From contig JAMXDE010000012.1 in the NCBI GenBank assembly GCA_026770025.1, positions 1,488,001 through 1,552,000 on the forward strand: a DNA stretch of 64,000 nucleotides, in the 5' to 3' direction. The translations under genes were made by a program, and so were the position numbers. Origin of the DNA: Craspedostauros australis (taxonomy: Eukaryota > Bacillariophyta > Bacillariophyceae > Mastogloiales > Achnanthaceae). The notes beneath the pieces were generated by a model. It saw nothing but the letters and a program-made list of their open reading frames with translations. It was not told where the DNA came from and searched no databases. Positions 30,794 to 42,047 of the stretch are shown piece after piece (positions within the stretch are counted from its first letter, which is position 1; every line of letters begins with the position of its first letter).

Positions 30794-31867
30794 TTAAGGA
30801 CGCGGAGCCAACACTCTTCTGGCCCATGGGTGTTTTCTGATTTCCGAGAGCGGCAATCGGTTGTGAGGGTTCTTCTGCAGCAACCGACGGATGAGATCCT
30901 GCGCATCTGCCTTGATGAAGTCAGGGAATCTGAGATCGACCTGGGAGATACGACGGTAGGTGGCCGAGTGTCCTTCGGCTTCGAACGGTGGCTGTCCGAC
31001 GAGGAATTCGTACAGCAGGATCCCAAGAGCCCATAGATCGACCTTCTCGTCGTGATCGCGGCCCTCCACCATCTCCGGGGGCAGGTAGTCCAGAGTTCCA
31101 CACAGGGTGGTTCTTCTGGATGATGGCGCGTGGACGGACCAACCGAAGTCAGCAATCTTGATCTCTCCAGCCGCGCCGATGAGCAGATTCTCTGGCTTGA
31201 TGTCACGGTGAATGATGTGCTTTGCATGGCAGAGCTGAAGCGCGTCGGCCATGTCGACGATGTGCTGAGCGGACGTGCGCTCGCTGAACCTTCCCTTGCG
31301 CATCAGCTGCTTGTAGAGCTCGCCACCTGGGGCGAATTCCAGAATGAGGTACACTCTCTTCTCATCGAAGAAGTATCCGAAGAGACGGAGGATGTTGCGA
31401 TGGCGCAGGTGAGACTGGATCTCGATCTCACGTCTCAGCTGGTGCTCCACGCTGGCCTTGAGAAGTTGGGACTTGTACAGGACCTTGATGGCAACGATGT
31501 ACTTGCTCTTGCGTTCTCTCGCGAGGTACACAGAGCCGAACTTTCCGCGTCCCAACGGTTTGCCGATCTCGAAGTCATCGAGGGTCCATTGTTCTCCCTT
31601 CTTCGCAGCGTCGCGCAGGATGTCATCAGTGGCAGTTGACTGCGATCCAGTTTGGGCGGTTGAGCTGTGCTGTGCCTGACGCGAGGCAGATGCGTGCGAT
31701 CTGTAGCTGCCCTGCTTTCCGAAGGTGGACTGGCCGTATCCCGATGGCTTCACCGGATGCTGGTGCTGCTGCTGCTGTTGTTGGTGACGGTGATTCTGAT
31801 CCTGCTGGTGGTGTCCATTGCTGGGATGGAAATGCAGGTTGTGATTTCTGTTTTCCTTGTCAAACAT
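30794..31867 (-). CDS. AURK: Aurora-type mitotic protein kinase
   Basis: A 357-residue kinase. The N-terminal 90 residues are His/Gln-rich and disordered and contain a KEN motif (residues 4-6), a typical APC/C destruction signal. The catalytic domain starts near residue 99: glycine loop GRGKFG (106-111), ATP-binding Lys128, helix-C Glu147, HRDIKPEN (220-227), DFG (240-242) and the Aurora-specific activation loop [16 protein letters not shown], in which Thr254 corresponds to the activating Thr288 of human Aurora A. Aurora kinases control spindle assembly, chromosome segregation and cytokinesis. Whether this is the A or B type cannot be told; many protists have a single one. No intron is seen. 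Confidence 0.95.
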   Translation of the reverse strand: MFDKENRNHNLHFHPSNGHHQQDQNHRHQQQQQQHQHPVKPSGYGQSTFGKQGSYRSHASASRQAQHSSTAQTGSQSTATDDILRDAAKKGEQWTLDDFEIGKPLGRGKFGSVYLARERKSKYIVAIKVLYKSQLLKASVEHQLRREIEIQSHLRHRNILRLFGYFFDEKRVYLILEFAPGGELYKQLMRKGRFSERTSAQHIVDMADALQLCHAKHIIHRDIKPENLLIGAAGEIKIADFGWSVHAPSSRRTTLCGTLDYLPPEMVEGRDHDEKVDLWALGILLYEFLVGQPPFEAEGHSATYRRISQVDLRFPDFIKADAQDLIRRLLQKNPHNRLPLSEIRKHPWARRVLAPRP

Positions 31868-32945
31868 GATGAGGTGTTGTTGTTGTGGTGGTGACGAAAG
31901 TGATAGTGATGTTGACGTTGATGCTTGGCTGTCGATTGGATGAACTTCCCCTCGTTGTGAGCGAAGTGGTCGTCTGCAGAAAAGGGCAATGGGATCCCCG
32001 GCGATCCTAATCTTATCCGCAGCTGGTTAATGATGAAGATTTGCTCTGCGACGAGAAGAGAAGAGTTGGGCTATGGATCACGATGACGATTTGGGCATCC
32101 AGTGGATTGGGCTATCGTTTGTGCGCTTCGAACCTTCGTTGGACTTCTGTGGTTGTGAGTTGATCGATGACTGAGTGTAGACGTTGCTGGTCTTGTCGAT
32201 GTTGTGCGTGTTGTGGTTCGTGTGGTATGTATGGTACGAGTATGTGCAGAGCAGATGGTGATTGTGTGGTCACTGCCGTCCTCGTAGCCATCAACGAGAA
32301 ACAGCAGCACCAGCAGCAGCGACAGTCGCAGGAGTATTGAGAAAAGCCGTAGTAGTTGTCGTAGTTGTTGTAGTAGTAGCAGTGATGTCATGCAGAAGGA
32401 GATGGGGAACAACAGACTTCGGTCGAGTAGAAGTAGATGAGCGGGCGATTGATCGATGTTTCCCACAGTCGCTGTCAATTGGTTGAGTTTGGTGGCTTCG
32501 AAATTCTCCTGGTTTGGCGATTTGATGCCTGCCCTGTGTGTTGTTTGAAGGTGTCTCACGCATCGCCAGGCGTGGCGATTTGATGTGGGACAACGCGTTT
32601 GAGCTTGGGATGGGTTTCGGCGAGCTCGAGGACCGTTGGCTTTTGAATCAGTTGAGGACAAAGAAAAGGCATCAGTTGGCGCCACAAAAATCAATCTCGA
32701 CATGTGCCAGACGCAGTAGCAGTTAATTTCACATTCAAACGAACCCCGACTTGAATGGTTGTTGTATTGTGGTCGCATTGGTCGACAAGGGTGACACTTT
32801 CAAAAGGGACAAATGGAAACATGCCGCCGAAGCGTCGTCGGTGTGAAGAAAGATTCAAGGGCTGTTCTGCGACAAACACAGCATGCTCCCAAACGACGAA
32901 AGGCGCATGAGCGTGGCGAACATCCTCCCCCACCTCCTCCTCCTC

Positions 32946-32977
<32 letters not shown>

Positions 32978-33029
32978 CATAATCATCATAATCAGCAACC
33001 ACACAATCACACAATCACACAATCGCACG
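31868..33029. other. Divergent intergenic region with simple repeats
   Basis: Upstream of the Aurora gene (-) and the gene at 33030 (+). It has a GTAGTTGT-rich tract (32340-32390), a CATCAT-type microsatellite (32946-32995) and an ACAATCAC tandem (33000-33025) right before the next start codon. Open frames here are low complexity. Confidence 0.5.
32946..32995 (+). repeat. ATC/CAT trinucleotide microsatellite
   Basis: An imperfect (CAT)n run about 35-85 bases before the start codon at 33030, in the probable 5' UTR. If translated in the upstream open frame it would give a run of Ile, which argues that it is untranslated. Confidence 0.8.
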
Positions 33030-34082
33030 ATGGGAACAACTCTTTGGTACTGCGTCGTGAAGGACGTCGAACCCCAGCAGCGCAAGATGCGCATCTGGCT
33101 TTGCCGATGGTACGCTGACGAAGTTCTGCCATGCACGCATGCCTTCTTCGCCTTTCTGCTGCACGAGATCTTCGAATACGCGGACGGCAACATGATGAAC
33201 TTGGAATTGGAAACTTGTGAAGCAGCGCCAGACGAAATCCAGGAAATCGAGACGCAATCGTTCGACGCGTCCAAGTTCATTGAGACCGTGGAGATGGTGC
33301 GTTGGTGCGGGTTGAACGAACCCGTGGATGACACCAAGTACCCGTGCAACAAACGGTCTGACGGCGGCAGCACTCCCTACAACATCCAAACCAACAACCT
33401 GCAGGCAGAGTTCGTGATTACCGTCACAGATGCAAAGTATCTGCCAAGAAAGGCACATCCATCACCAATCGCTGGCAATCTGCACTTCTCGTCAACTGCC
33501 TACGACATGGGCAACAGAGAGGTTGGCCTTGGGCAACACATCAGTTCCATCATCCATCCTCGCGAAGAGTTCTTACTGCAAACGTCACACGTCAACAAGA
33601 TCAGTACCAAGATGATTGGCAGGGATCCCAACGTGCTGCCCATCAAGAAATTGCTCAAGGAATTGAATTTCATGACGAACGTCACAACACGATGCAGCAT
33701 GAGGACGTTGAGGGAGCATCACCAAGGCATCATGTTCCATGGGGCGCGAAGCGGTCGATTGTTCATGGATCTGGCGTCGCTGGATAGGACCGCCATGGTC
33801 GCGCTGTCCACAAACAAGCTACTCGAATACATCCAGAATGAAATGCTCAACGCAGTTTATGATGTTCTCGAACCTTCGGCGGATGGAGGCAATGTTGCCA
33901 GGGCCAAAGAGCTGAAACGACAAGTGGAGTCTGTTGTTTCCATCTCACTGGCACCGGATGTGTACCTCACCCCCAACCTGCGCGACGCGATGAAGTGGAT
34001 GGTGACGTTCGTCAAGAAGTCGAACAAAGTTAGCAACGCCACCCAACTCGTCGACGTCTTCAAGCAATGCGTTCCAGAATAG
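33030..34082 (+). CDS. Unrecognised 350-residue protein
   Basis: An intact single-exon frame with balanced amino-acid composition: it starts MGTTLWYCVVKDVEPQQ and ends LVDVFKQCVPE. It looks like a soluble globular protein, with alternating charged and hydrophobic positions, no signal peptide, no membrane helix and a helical C-terminal third (RAKELKRQVESVVS...DAMKWMVTFVKKSNKV). No domain or catalytic motif is recognised. The start at 33030 follows the CA-rich leader pattern of this genome; the frame continues upstream through the microsatellite, which is unlikely to be translated. Confidence 0.7.
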   Translation: MGTTLWYCVVKDVEPQQRKMRIWLCRWYADEVLPCTHAFFAFLLHEIFEYADGNMMNLELETCEAAPDEIQEIETQSFDASKFIETVEMVRWCGLNEPVDDTKYPCNKRSDGGSTPYNIQTNNLQAEFVITVTDAKYLPRKAHPSPIAGNLHFSSTAYDMGNREVGLGQHISSIIHPREEFLLQTSHVNKISTKMIGRDPNVLPIKKLLKELNFMTNVTTRCSMRTLREHHQGIMFHGARSGRLFMDLASLDRTAMVALSTNKLLEYIQNEMLNAVYDVLEPSADGGNVARAKELKRQVESVVSISLAPDVYLTPNLRDAMKWMVTFVKKSNKVSNATQLVDVFKQCVPE

Positions 34083-34514
34083 AGTACTCTCCTCTTCACT
34101 ATCGATAAAGTGCGGCAGCGAAGAGTAAATATAATATAATCCTCCAGTTTTAAATGTGCATCATGTGACAGAAGAACCGCAGAGACTATACTCGTATTAT
34201 GATGTTGTGGGATGCTTGTTTGTTGGTGTTCACGGCACGACTACTCGTGGTATGCAGCACAAATGCAGAGCGTCTATTCTCGGCGTGGTGACTAACGGGG
34301 AAAACGACAAGAGAGTTGAACGTGGGACGATGACGCATTTTTCGCTTCCTCGTGTTTGTTGGTTCAACACCACATCATCATCGGCACAAATCCAATCCTT
34401 GGTTGTCGGAGACATCATCCAACACATACTTGCTGGTGCGCGTTACGGCAGAGTTGGAGTTAGATTGGACGCAAGCGCAACAGCGTTCATTCATCACACA
34501 CAACAAGGAGAATC
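34083..34514. other. Intergenic region
   Basis: Begins with an A/T-rich stretch (34125-34140) that may carry 3'-end signals of the preceding gene, and ends with CA-rich sequence before the PsbP-like gene. No other gene is seen. Confidence 0.5.
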
Positions 34515-35558
34515 ATGATGAGTTACGCGTCGACGAGCCACGCTTCCACGCTGCTGTGGATGGCGGTGATGCTGCTGCTGTTTGTGGGACATGGTGATGT
34601 TGTCAACGCTGGCGTGAACGCCTTCGTTCCACATCCAGCGCACGCGACGCATGTGGGAGCCCAGCGTCGGCAACACCCATCAAGGCTGCATGCTTCCGAC
34701 GACAAGCCAACCGACGATGCACCGACGTCTCCACCCACCGAACAGCCGCAGCAAACGCCACAAACAAACCGGCGCAACCAATTGTCGCCACGCGATATGA
34801 TGAGGGCGCTGGGGACGTCGCCGCGACGCATCGCGCTGGGAACCTTGTCCGCGACTGGCATTGCTCTGGCTGGAAATCTCTTCGGCGTCACCAGCAAACT
34901 CTTGGCAACGGTGCCAGAAGATACGGTGGAGATGACCGGACTCGACACCTACTTCCCCAGAGGAGATTTCAAGCGGTGTCGCGAGAATGGATACACCTTC
35001 GTCATACCGAAGGAATGGGTGGCGGATACCTTCGTGGCACTCGCCAAGGCGCAACGACAGACGAGGACGTTGGACTATCAAATGTCATCGACATCATCGC
35101 GTCGCGCCGCCGGCGCCCCCTCCACATTGCCGGACTCCGCCTTCGGACCACCCGGCAGATTGAACAAGAACGGCGTCAGCGAACAGGGCGACACGAACGT
35201 CTCCGTCATCCGCTCCACGAACCTCGTGGGATTCTCGTTGCAAGGCACGCTGGGATCGCCTCGCAACGCAGCGGATACTTTGCTGCGGGTCTCGTTGGCA
35301 CCGGAAGGCAGCGGTCGTGTCGCGACGTTGGTCGATGCCTTTGACGATGCGGCACGGCAGGTCTACCAATTCGAGTACACGGTGGATCGCGGCGCACGCG
35401 GGCCGCCGTTGCGTGCCATCTCTGTGATTGGCAGCAAGGATTCGACGGCCCTCGTCACCATGACGGTTGTCGCGCCGGCGGAGGATTGGAAGAATGAGCT
35501 GACGTCGGCCAAGCTGCGTAAGGTTGCGAGCAGCTTTCATTTGACGGGGTCGTCGTAG
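34515..35558 (+). CDS. PsbP-like protein, predicted thylakoid lumen
   Basis: A 347-residue protein with a three-part pre-sequence. Residues 1-34 form a signal peptide ending NAG|VNAFVP-like, with the Phe of the plastid import motif. A Pro/Gln/Thr-rich transit stretch follows, then a twin-arginine lumenal signal (SPRRIALGTLSATGIALAGN, about residues 100-120). The mature part carries the PsbP-type fold: GYTFVIPKEW near residue 156, a long loop, then NVSVIRSTNL, a YQFEYTVDRG strand pair and the terminal LRKVASSFHL helix. PsbP and related lumenal proteins support photosystem II oxygen evolution or complex assembly. This one is probably a PsbP-domain (PPD) relative rather than the canonical subunit, because of its longer central loop. 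Confidence 0.83.
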   Translation: MMSYASTSHASTLLWMAVMLLLFVGHGDVVNAGVNAFVPHPAHATHVGAQRRQHPSRLHASDDKPTDDAPTSPPTEQPQQTPQTNRRNQLSPRDMMRALGTSPRRIALGTLSATGIALAGNLFGVTSKLLATVPEDTVEMTGLDTYFPRGDFKRCRENGYTFVIPKEWVADTFVALAKAQRQTRTLDYQMSSTSSRRAAGAPSTLPDSAFGPPGRLNKNGVSEQGDTNVSVIRSTNLVGFSLQGTLGSPRNAADTLLRVSLAPEGSGRVATLVDAFDDAARQVYQFEYTVDRGARGPPLRAISVIGSKDSTALVTMTVVAPAEDWKNELTSAKLRKVASSFHLTGSS

Positions 35559-35878
35559 ATAGTCAAGGATGGGGCGTAGTGGAGGTTTGCAAGCTCACGA
35601 GAGAGAGAGAGAGAGAGACGGCACTACCACATTCCACGCTTATTGCAACATGGACGAGGAGAGAAAATGGAGGCTTGCGCATCCACGACGCCAACAGATA
35701 GAGCGATGAAATTCCAACCAATCCATCGGTGTGAATGTGTGTGAGCATACGCTTGCAGAAAAGCTATAAGAGTAATAGCGTTGCTACTCTGCAGAGAGAA
35801 GACTGTTTCTGCATCCTTGCTACGAGGACTCGAAAGAGCCATCGCCCTCTCTCTAGAGAGTATGTAAAAGTGCGCCAT
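35559..35878. other. Intergenic region between convergent genes
   Basis: Contains a GA dinucleotide run (35600-35618). No gene is seen. Confidence 0.6.
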
Positions 35879-37633
35879 TCATTTCCGCTTCCCGCGCTTC
35901 CCTTTCTTCTTGTTGTTCCTTGCTTTCTTGTTTTTGTTGCTGCCCTTGCCTTGCTCGGCGCGATCCCATTTGGTAATGTCCACCGACACAAGCTCCGAGT
36001 ACATGTCGTCCGAGATTGTCAATTCATCCGAGTCAGCGTTGGTTTGGAACACCTTTCGTATCTTGTCGCGCAGTTCTGCTTGCGGCGGTATCGTCGTCGT
36101 TTTGGGAGTCGCCAGTAGCGCAATGTTGATTGCCCGTTCGCTGGAAGCACCGCCATCGTCGTCGTCATCATCATCGTCAGTATCCGCAATGATGAAGACA
36201 GATGCGAATACCGACGCGACGTTCGTGTAAACCTGCTGTGCGATCTTCTTGTCGCGTGCCGAAACATTGACGATGAGCGCGCTGCCTTCATCAAGCAGGA
36301 TGGATTTGATCGTTGTCAAGTACTCCACGCTGACGAACGCTTGTGGTGGGCACGTCATGCTGAAGCGTCGTTGTGTTTGTGATGAAGGAAGAAAAAAAAA
36401 TACGCATGTAAGGTTGAAGAGAGTGCAGTAACGTAGGAGCAACAGATAAGTGTGAGTGTGAGTGTGAGTGCGAAGACGCAGAGGCAGCCAACCGATTCAA
36501 GCCAGTCACGGAATCCATTGTCCAACGATTTGGCAACGCAGCACTTTGCTTCACCATACCAAGCATCATCTCCAATGCACTCACCCAACAGTGCTATCTT
36601 TGGAATCCACATCAATCGCAACCATGGCAAGCGAGTTGGGATGGAACAGTATTTGCTGCGCGTCGTCGCCATCGGCCTTTGCATCTCCATCAGCTCCGCT
36701 GGCAACCTTCAGACCATCGCCGACAATGACCTGCATCGATGGATCGCGCTGCTTCAGGCCAAAGTAGTTCTCCGCAATTCCCACAACAGATGGGTCCAGC
36801 TCCACAGCCTTGAGCTGCATCTGTGGCAGTGCGTGCTGCAGAAAATTGACCAATCCGCCGCCGCCCAATCCGATGACGCAACTCTTCGCAGGAGCTGCAT
36901 CTTTCTGGGATCGCAAGGCTGCATCGTCGCAGAACAATGCCAGTCCCGCAACCATGCATTTGTGGTATTCGAACGCCAGATACGATTTGTCCACAACATC
37001 CACCGTGCCACTGTCGCTGCCACTACCTCCTGTCCCAGTCGACTTCATGCGAACCTCCGATTGAATGACGAACGGATTGTTCGTGAAGTACAAACGCCGC
37101 ATGATCTGATCGTCCGACTTGACCTGCTCCACGAGGTATCCGCCTGACAGAGTCGTTTCACCTTCCACCAGTACGTCGCGGTTGCCAATGCCGTCGATCG
37201 CCATGAATGGAATGGCGTTTCCTGCATGCTGCTTGTGGTACGACGGCAAAAAGTTGCCCTGCCGACCAAGGATCTGCACGACCGACGTCAGTTCCTCCTG
37301 CACGGATGCCTGATCGTAAAATTCATGGTTGCGACCGAAGGAAACCGCGATGAGACGTCCGCACTTGGCGCTGTCCGCAATCGAAAGCAAGCCCCTGTGG
37401 GAGGAGAACATGAACTCCGATTCGCGTCCAGCCGGGATGAGGAAGACGACGGTGCCGAAGGAAACCTGCGTGTTGCGAAGGAGCTTGCGATCCACCACCG
37501 TCAGGCGGTATCTGTAGTTCTGAGGCGTCGCAGCCTTGCCATCGTTGAGGTAGAGGAACAGCTGATCAAATCGCTTCGAATCTGACCAATCTAACGATTT
37601 CGGGTCGATCGGTGGTTGGATGTTCAGCTCCAT
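35879..37633 (-). CDS. METTL13: METTL13-like eEF1A methyltransferase, C-terminal domain only
   Basis: Two exons on the minus strand, 37633-36585 and 36359-35879 (225-bp intron, GTGAGT donor, TTCAG acceptor, phase 2), giving 509 residues. Joining them gives AIDVDSKDSTVG|MTCPPQAF, the METTL13 signature around the catalytic pocket, which strongly supports the splice. The spermidine-synthase-like SAM fold has GLGGGGLVNFL (255-265), the acidic ELDPSV (278-283) and GDGL (305-308). The first 240 residues match the conserved middle part of METTL13 (YRLTVVD..., VVFLIPAGRE). The N-terminal Lys55-type methyltransferase domain of the animal protein is absent. In animals the C-terminal domain methylates the N-terminus of translation factor eEF1A. 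An acidic run and a basic, Lys-rich C-terminal tail are local features. Confidence 0.9.
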
Positions 37634-38582
37634 TATCTTCCTTCTTTCCTGATTTCGACTGATTTCTACCCGTTAATGATTGGAGATGATGGACACCTAT
37701 CATAAAACGCAACTCTCTCCGAGCACGGGTACGAGCAGAATGGGTGTTGATGGTAAGAGCCCTCTTCCTTGGCTGTGTGGTGTCGGAGGCGACGGGCATT
37801 CACATGGAGACGACAGAGATTTGTGTTGTGGTCATGATCGTCAGTTCTCGTTTGTTGGTGGTATCATTTTGACGGACAAAGGTCAGACTTCATCGCAACA
37901 CGCTCCACAGCAAAAAGATACCATTTCGTTCGCGCCAGAATTGCGTGTGAGAAAAACCAAAAACGCAACACGAGGGTTTTGCACAATCCATACATTTCGC
38001 CATCTCGTCATTTCGCCATCTCGCCCCGAGCAAGGTGTCTGCGTCCGTTGCGTTTGGGCGGTTGAACCGTGTGTGAACCTAACAACGGAGACGCAACGAC
38101 AATCCAACGAAGATTGTGCCCGAGATTCTGAAGCCTCAACGGACAGATGGAAGGTTGAGACGACATGCTCAACGACAATTCGTCCCACAAAGCGATATAG
38201 TGGATTGGATAAGTTGTGGCAAAGTAGACACATCGCGACTGGCGTCAGGCTCCCGAACAAGGAAGAGAAACAGATCTTTCGCCAGCCTTGCCGTGGAGCC
38301 TGATGGCCTTGTTGACCTTCCGATGGTGATGAAGGTACTTGTGCTTCATCAAGAGAGATGCACGGTCAACCGATTCCTCATCTATGGGCGAAACGGGCAT
38401 TGCAACACAAAGTGCACGGCACAAGTACGCATCACGTCGCAAAGTTCAGAGTCGCACTCCTTCACATGCTCCTGCACCTGCTCTATTCCACTCTGCTCGT
38501 GCCCATTGTTCATGCTCATTGCTATTGTACAACATCACAAATCAAGAACGAAAACCAACAACACCATCGAAACAATCTCACC
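37634..38582. other. Divergent intergenic region
   Basis: Separates the METTL13-like gene (-) from the first RS-rich gene (+). The open frame upstream of 38583 has leader-like composition ending in an A/C-rich stretch. No other gene is seen. Confidence 0.5.
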
Positions 38583-40334
38583 ATGACGCAAGGTCAACGG
38601 CAAAGCCCCTTCAGCTTTCTGTGCGGATACTGCTTCGACCCTGAGACAGTCACCATGACGGGGCGCCGTGCAACATATGAAGACGACAGCAAACAATCCC
38701 TCTCCACCGATTCGGACTCATCCTCATCCACTTCATCGTCCCGGATGTCGTGGAGAGAATCCACACCCAACCGCGCTGCGAGATCACCGCGCATGACCAA
38801 AGGCCGACGACGCGGACGCTCACGCACGCCACGTCTACGCAACGTCAACTCATCCAGCTTTGGGGATGACAACGAAGTGCCCACGCACAACAAGCATGAA
38901 ACTGCCGTGCCTGGCTCCTCCTCCGACAACAACGTGAGTCTCTGCGGCGGCAGCGTCGAATACGTCAATCAAGACATGCAGGCCGAGACGAACTTGCGAA
39001 CGGAGGTCAATGCCAAGACACGTGGCGATCGCTTCGATCATCGGGGCCGACGCCACGGCCATCGTAGCGGTGATGATCGTGGCGTTGGTGCTACTGGTAG
39101 ATGGGTTGACAATGGTGGCAGGACGATGGACGCACCTACTCCGCAGCCAAGATTGAAGATCAAACCCGAACCCCAAGGGACGAAATCTGACAACAGAACA
39201 ATCGAAAGCGGCGACACGACTGTTGCGATGCGGATGAAGCGAGAAGCAGTCGAGGAACTCGGAGACTACCTGGAGGGCCGCAAGTATATGTACCAAGTCG
39301 CACTCCAACAGTTGCGAAGCGCGGAGGATACCAATGGCAACGCCAACGCAAGTCGAGGTGGTCACGTCAACAAAAGAACGGCCTCCGTGAAGAAGCTCTT
39401 GGGCACGTTCAGAGGCCTCGGCGTGAGCAAAGCGGCGGTGAAAAGCAGTATCAAGACGAACATGGAGAGGCTCCGCAGCCTCACTCCCGTCCGCCGTTCA
39501 GGCACCAAGCCAAGAGGATTCGCAACGAAGTCGATCGCGGCTGTACCTGGCGGAGCTGAGGATAGGGCCACCCAAAGTGTCCGTTACGACAAGAATCAGT
39601 ACTCGGAATCGAAGCGTTTCTTGTCAGACTCTAATGACTCGGAAGATGACACCCGATCTGGAGATGAGAGGGACGACATCGATAGCACGCGTGCCACGAG
39701 GCATTACAGCAATCGCCGTCGTCGCAATCAGCGCAGACGCAGTCGCAGCCGTCGACACACAGATCGTCAACGCATGTCGAGGCGATCTGAGTCCCCTCCG
39801 AGACGAACACCACACCGACAGCGATCGCCTCCAAGACAGCCCACTCGTCGTGACCGTCGCAAGCGTTCTGATACCCACAAAAGGAGAAGCAAGGGCACCT
39901 CATCGTCGAGCTCTTCGTCGTCACGTTCCGAATCCACATCTTCGGAAAGCACGCATCACAGGCACCCAACGTCGTCACGAAGGACGCGCGCTGATCGACG
40001 CAACGGTGCATCAAGATTTGATGACGAAGAGCGTGAACCGGTTGAGGACACGACCCGAACATCCGACCGGCAACGAAATCGCCACAGCAGAAGCACCAGG
40101 AGAAGACCAAGTGATGGATCTTCCAACACAGATGCTTCATTCGAAGTAACTGGTCGATACGCTCCAACATGGTCGCCTCGTCGTGCAAATCCATGTACGA
40201 TTCTGTCAACGAAGCCAGGGCTCCTCTCAAAGCTGATGAGCAAGAATGAGGATCCTCGAGATCTCCGGATCTATCACAAGTACTCTGTCAACCAACGTTA
40301 CCGTGATGGTTTCACTGATCGTTTCGAACTCTAA
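38583..40334 (+). CDS. Arg/Ser-rich disordered protein, first of three
   Basis: A single-exon frame of 583 residues, unrecognised. The N-terminus has a short hydrophobic, Cys-containing patch (SFLCGYCFDPE). A Ser/Asp/Arg-rich part follows, then a more ordered central region (about 210-340, with a helical EELGDYLEGRKYMYQVALQQL segment), a long RS/SR/RR dipeptide domain (about 360-540), and a conserved-looking tail LLSKLMSKNEDPRDLR. RS domains occur in SR splicing factors, but no RRM is present. No signal peptide is seen. It lies in a row with two further RS-rich genes on the same strand. Function unknown; nuclear or phase-separating roles are possible but unproven. Confidence 0.75.
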   Translation: MTQGQRQSPFSFLCGYCFDPETVTMTGRRATYEDDSKQSLSTDSDSSSSTSSSRMSWRESTPNRAARSPRMTKGRRRGRSRTPRLRNVNSSSFGDDNEVPTHNKHETAVPGSSSDNNVSLCGGSVEYVNQDMQAETNLRTEVNAKTRGDRFDHRGRRHGHRSGDDRGVGATGRWVDNGGRTMDAPTPQPRLKIKPEPQGTKSDNRTIESGDTTVAMRMKREAVEELGDYLEGRKYMYQVALQQLRSAEDTNGNANASRGGHVNKRTASVKKLLGTFRGLGVSKAAVKSSIKTNMERLRSLTPVRRSGTKPRGFATKSIAAVPGGAEDRATQSVRYDKNQYSESKRFLSDSNDSEDDTRSGDERDDIDSTRATRHYSNRRRRNQRRRSRSRRHTDRQRMSRRSESPPRRTPHRQRSPPRQPTRRDRRKRSDTHKRRSKGTSSSSSSSSRSESTSSESTHHRHPTSSRRTRADRRNGASRFDDEEREPVEDTTRTSDRQRNRHSRSTRRRPSDGSSNTDASFEVTGRYAPTWSPRRANPCTILSTKPGLLSKLMSKNEDPRDLRIYHKYSVNQRYRDGFTDRFEL

Positions 40335-41126
40335 ATCTGCAACAACAGGAGTAGCAGATGGACAGAGCATCCGATCGAGGCTGAGTTTCGTTGCCCGAAA
40401 GGATCCCAGAAATGAGCTGTACCTGTCAAGGTTAGTCAGCAGATAAGCAAGTAACATAATAGGATGAGTATAATACAATTTAAGCATAATACACAAGACT
40501 TGCGAAATAGAATGGATTAGAGCCGTGCCCTGCATGGCCAGGCAATCGTTGTTCCCGATGACAGATCTCCACATTCATTCCGTTCGGCATCATCATTGTG
40601 CGCGAATGGTATGACTACGATCGAGAAGAGATGGTGCTCGCGCAAAGCAACAGACAAAATCAACAAGAAACGAAAACTAGAGAAGAACAGAAGTTTTGCG
40701 TGGACGAAACGAACCATTGTAATCTAACTAGTCGATATAATTTGGCGATGAATGGGCAAGGCCGGCGTGAAGTTTACTTAACAATATCGGATCTGATTGG
40801 CGTTCGTCGAATGTCACAACCGAGATGAAGCGTTCGTGAGAAAAGTCAAGAAGGCTTCACAAGATGGTAGACTCCCACCAACAACCAACTCCGCGCATCA
40901 TCCATGTGTGTGATCTGAGCAATCGACACACAAGAAGGCATCGTCGGTCACACCAAGTCTCTCCACAAGAAGATCATGGATGTGACACCAGGACAAGAGA
41001 GATCTGAGGAGTAGCAAACGCAAACGCAAGCGGCACGAGACGCAAGGCCAAGGAATGCTGTTCTCTACAACACTGCGGAGCACTGCACGAAGCATCGCAA
41101 GTGGAAACGGTGGTTGCAATCCGACC
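40335..41126. other. Intergenic region
   Basis: Spacer between the first two RS-rich genes. It has an A/T-rich 3' flank (40450-40495) and a CA-rich leader (41000-41120). No gene is seen. Confidence 0.5.
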
Positions 41127-42047
41127 ATGGCGAACGACGGGCGACGCAACGATGATGACAGTATCCTGTCGGCAGCAGACAAGACCGTTATTGGGAGGAC
41201 GCTTCACAGCGTCGTAAACGATGCCCTGTGGTCCTGCGCACTCAACGATTACATGTCGGAGGAGGACGAGGAGGAGTTCAACAAGATCTCTCCGCAGCCA
41301 AAGTCCTGCATCATGCTCAACCTTGCCCATCCTTCCAAGGTCGAAACGCAGGAAGATGACCCGCGGCATCCAGCGGTGCGCGCAGCAGGCGCGTTGGATC
41401 TGGAGGAGCGTAATGGCACGCCCGGCATCTACGCCAGCGCATCAGATGATGATGCAATGCTGCCTCCCGTGGATTGGTTGAACATCCCGCCTGATGGAGG
41501 AAACGGCGACCAAGTGGCAGGGCTCAGCACTCCAGAAAACTGGGATGAGCGAATGCAACGATATCGTGCAAGGTTACGTGATGCCAAGAAGAAAGGATCC
41601 GGAATCCGACCTGGTAGGCGAGGATGGTCCATCATGCGGGTCAAAGCGTCGAAGCTCAGTAAATCACAGAATTCATCCAACCACGAGAGCACAGACGATG
41701 GTCGATCGCGCGCACGGACACGAACCACGAGAGATGTGCGGAGAGGGAGGTCGAAGAGCGTGAGCAGACACAAATTCAAGCAATCGAAAATGGCAGAACC
41801 GAGAAGATCACGGAGTCAGAAACGAAGCACATCATCCAAACAGCAGCGAGCACGTTCTCATTCTCGTCATGGACCACGAACGTCGCGTCGGTCGCGGGAT
41901 GGCGACACCGTCACGATCTCGCAACGTTCACAAGACATGCGAAGCATGTCGAGGTCAAGAAGATCGAAACACTCTGATGAATCGAGAAGAGACGACTCAA
42001 AACGATCGAAGAAGGCACCTGTTCGATTACCAGTGTACAGATATTGA
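41127..42047 (+). CDS. Arg/Ser-rich disordered protein, second of three
   Basis: 306 residues from the ATG at 41127; an ATG at 41055 would add 24 residues. The first 50 residues hold a compact motif (VVNDALWSCALNDYMSEED) followed by an acidic stretch. The middle has a DWLNIPPDGG segment and a helical part (WDERMQRYRARLRDAKKK). The last 140 residues are an RS/SR-rich domain ending RLPVYRY. The N-terminal motif resembles one in the next gene (NLCDTLWACLLDDYLDND). No known domain is recognised. Confidence 0.75.
   Translation: MANDGRRNDDDSILSAADKTVIGRTLHSVVNDALWSCALNDYMSEEDEEEFNKISPQPKSCIMLNLAHPSKVETQEDDPRHPAVRAAGALDLEERNGTPGIYASASDDDAMLPPVDWLNIPPDGGNGDQVAGLSTPENWDERMQRYRARLRDAKKKGSGIRPGRRGWSIMRVKASKLSKSQNSSNHESTDDGRSRARTRTTRDVRRGRSKSVSRHKFKQSKMAEPRRSRSQKRSTSSKQQRARSHSRHGPRTSRRSRDGDTVTISQRSQDMRSMSRSRRSKHSDESRRDDSKRSKKAPVRLPVYRY

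Noticed and set aside
32071-32778. 235-codon minus frame upstream of the Aurora gene
   Set aside because: Leu and Thr/His/Arg low-complexity runs from simple repeats; no domain and no splice support.
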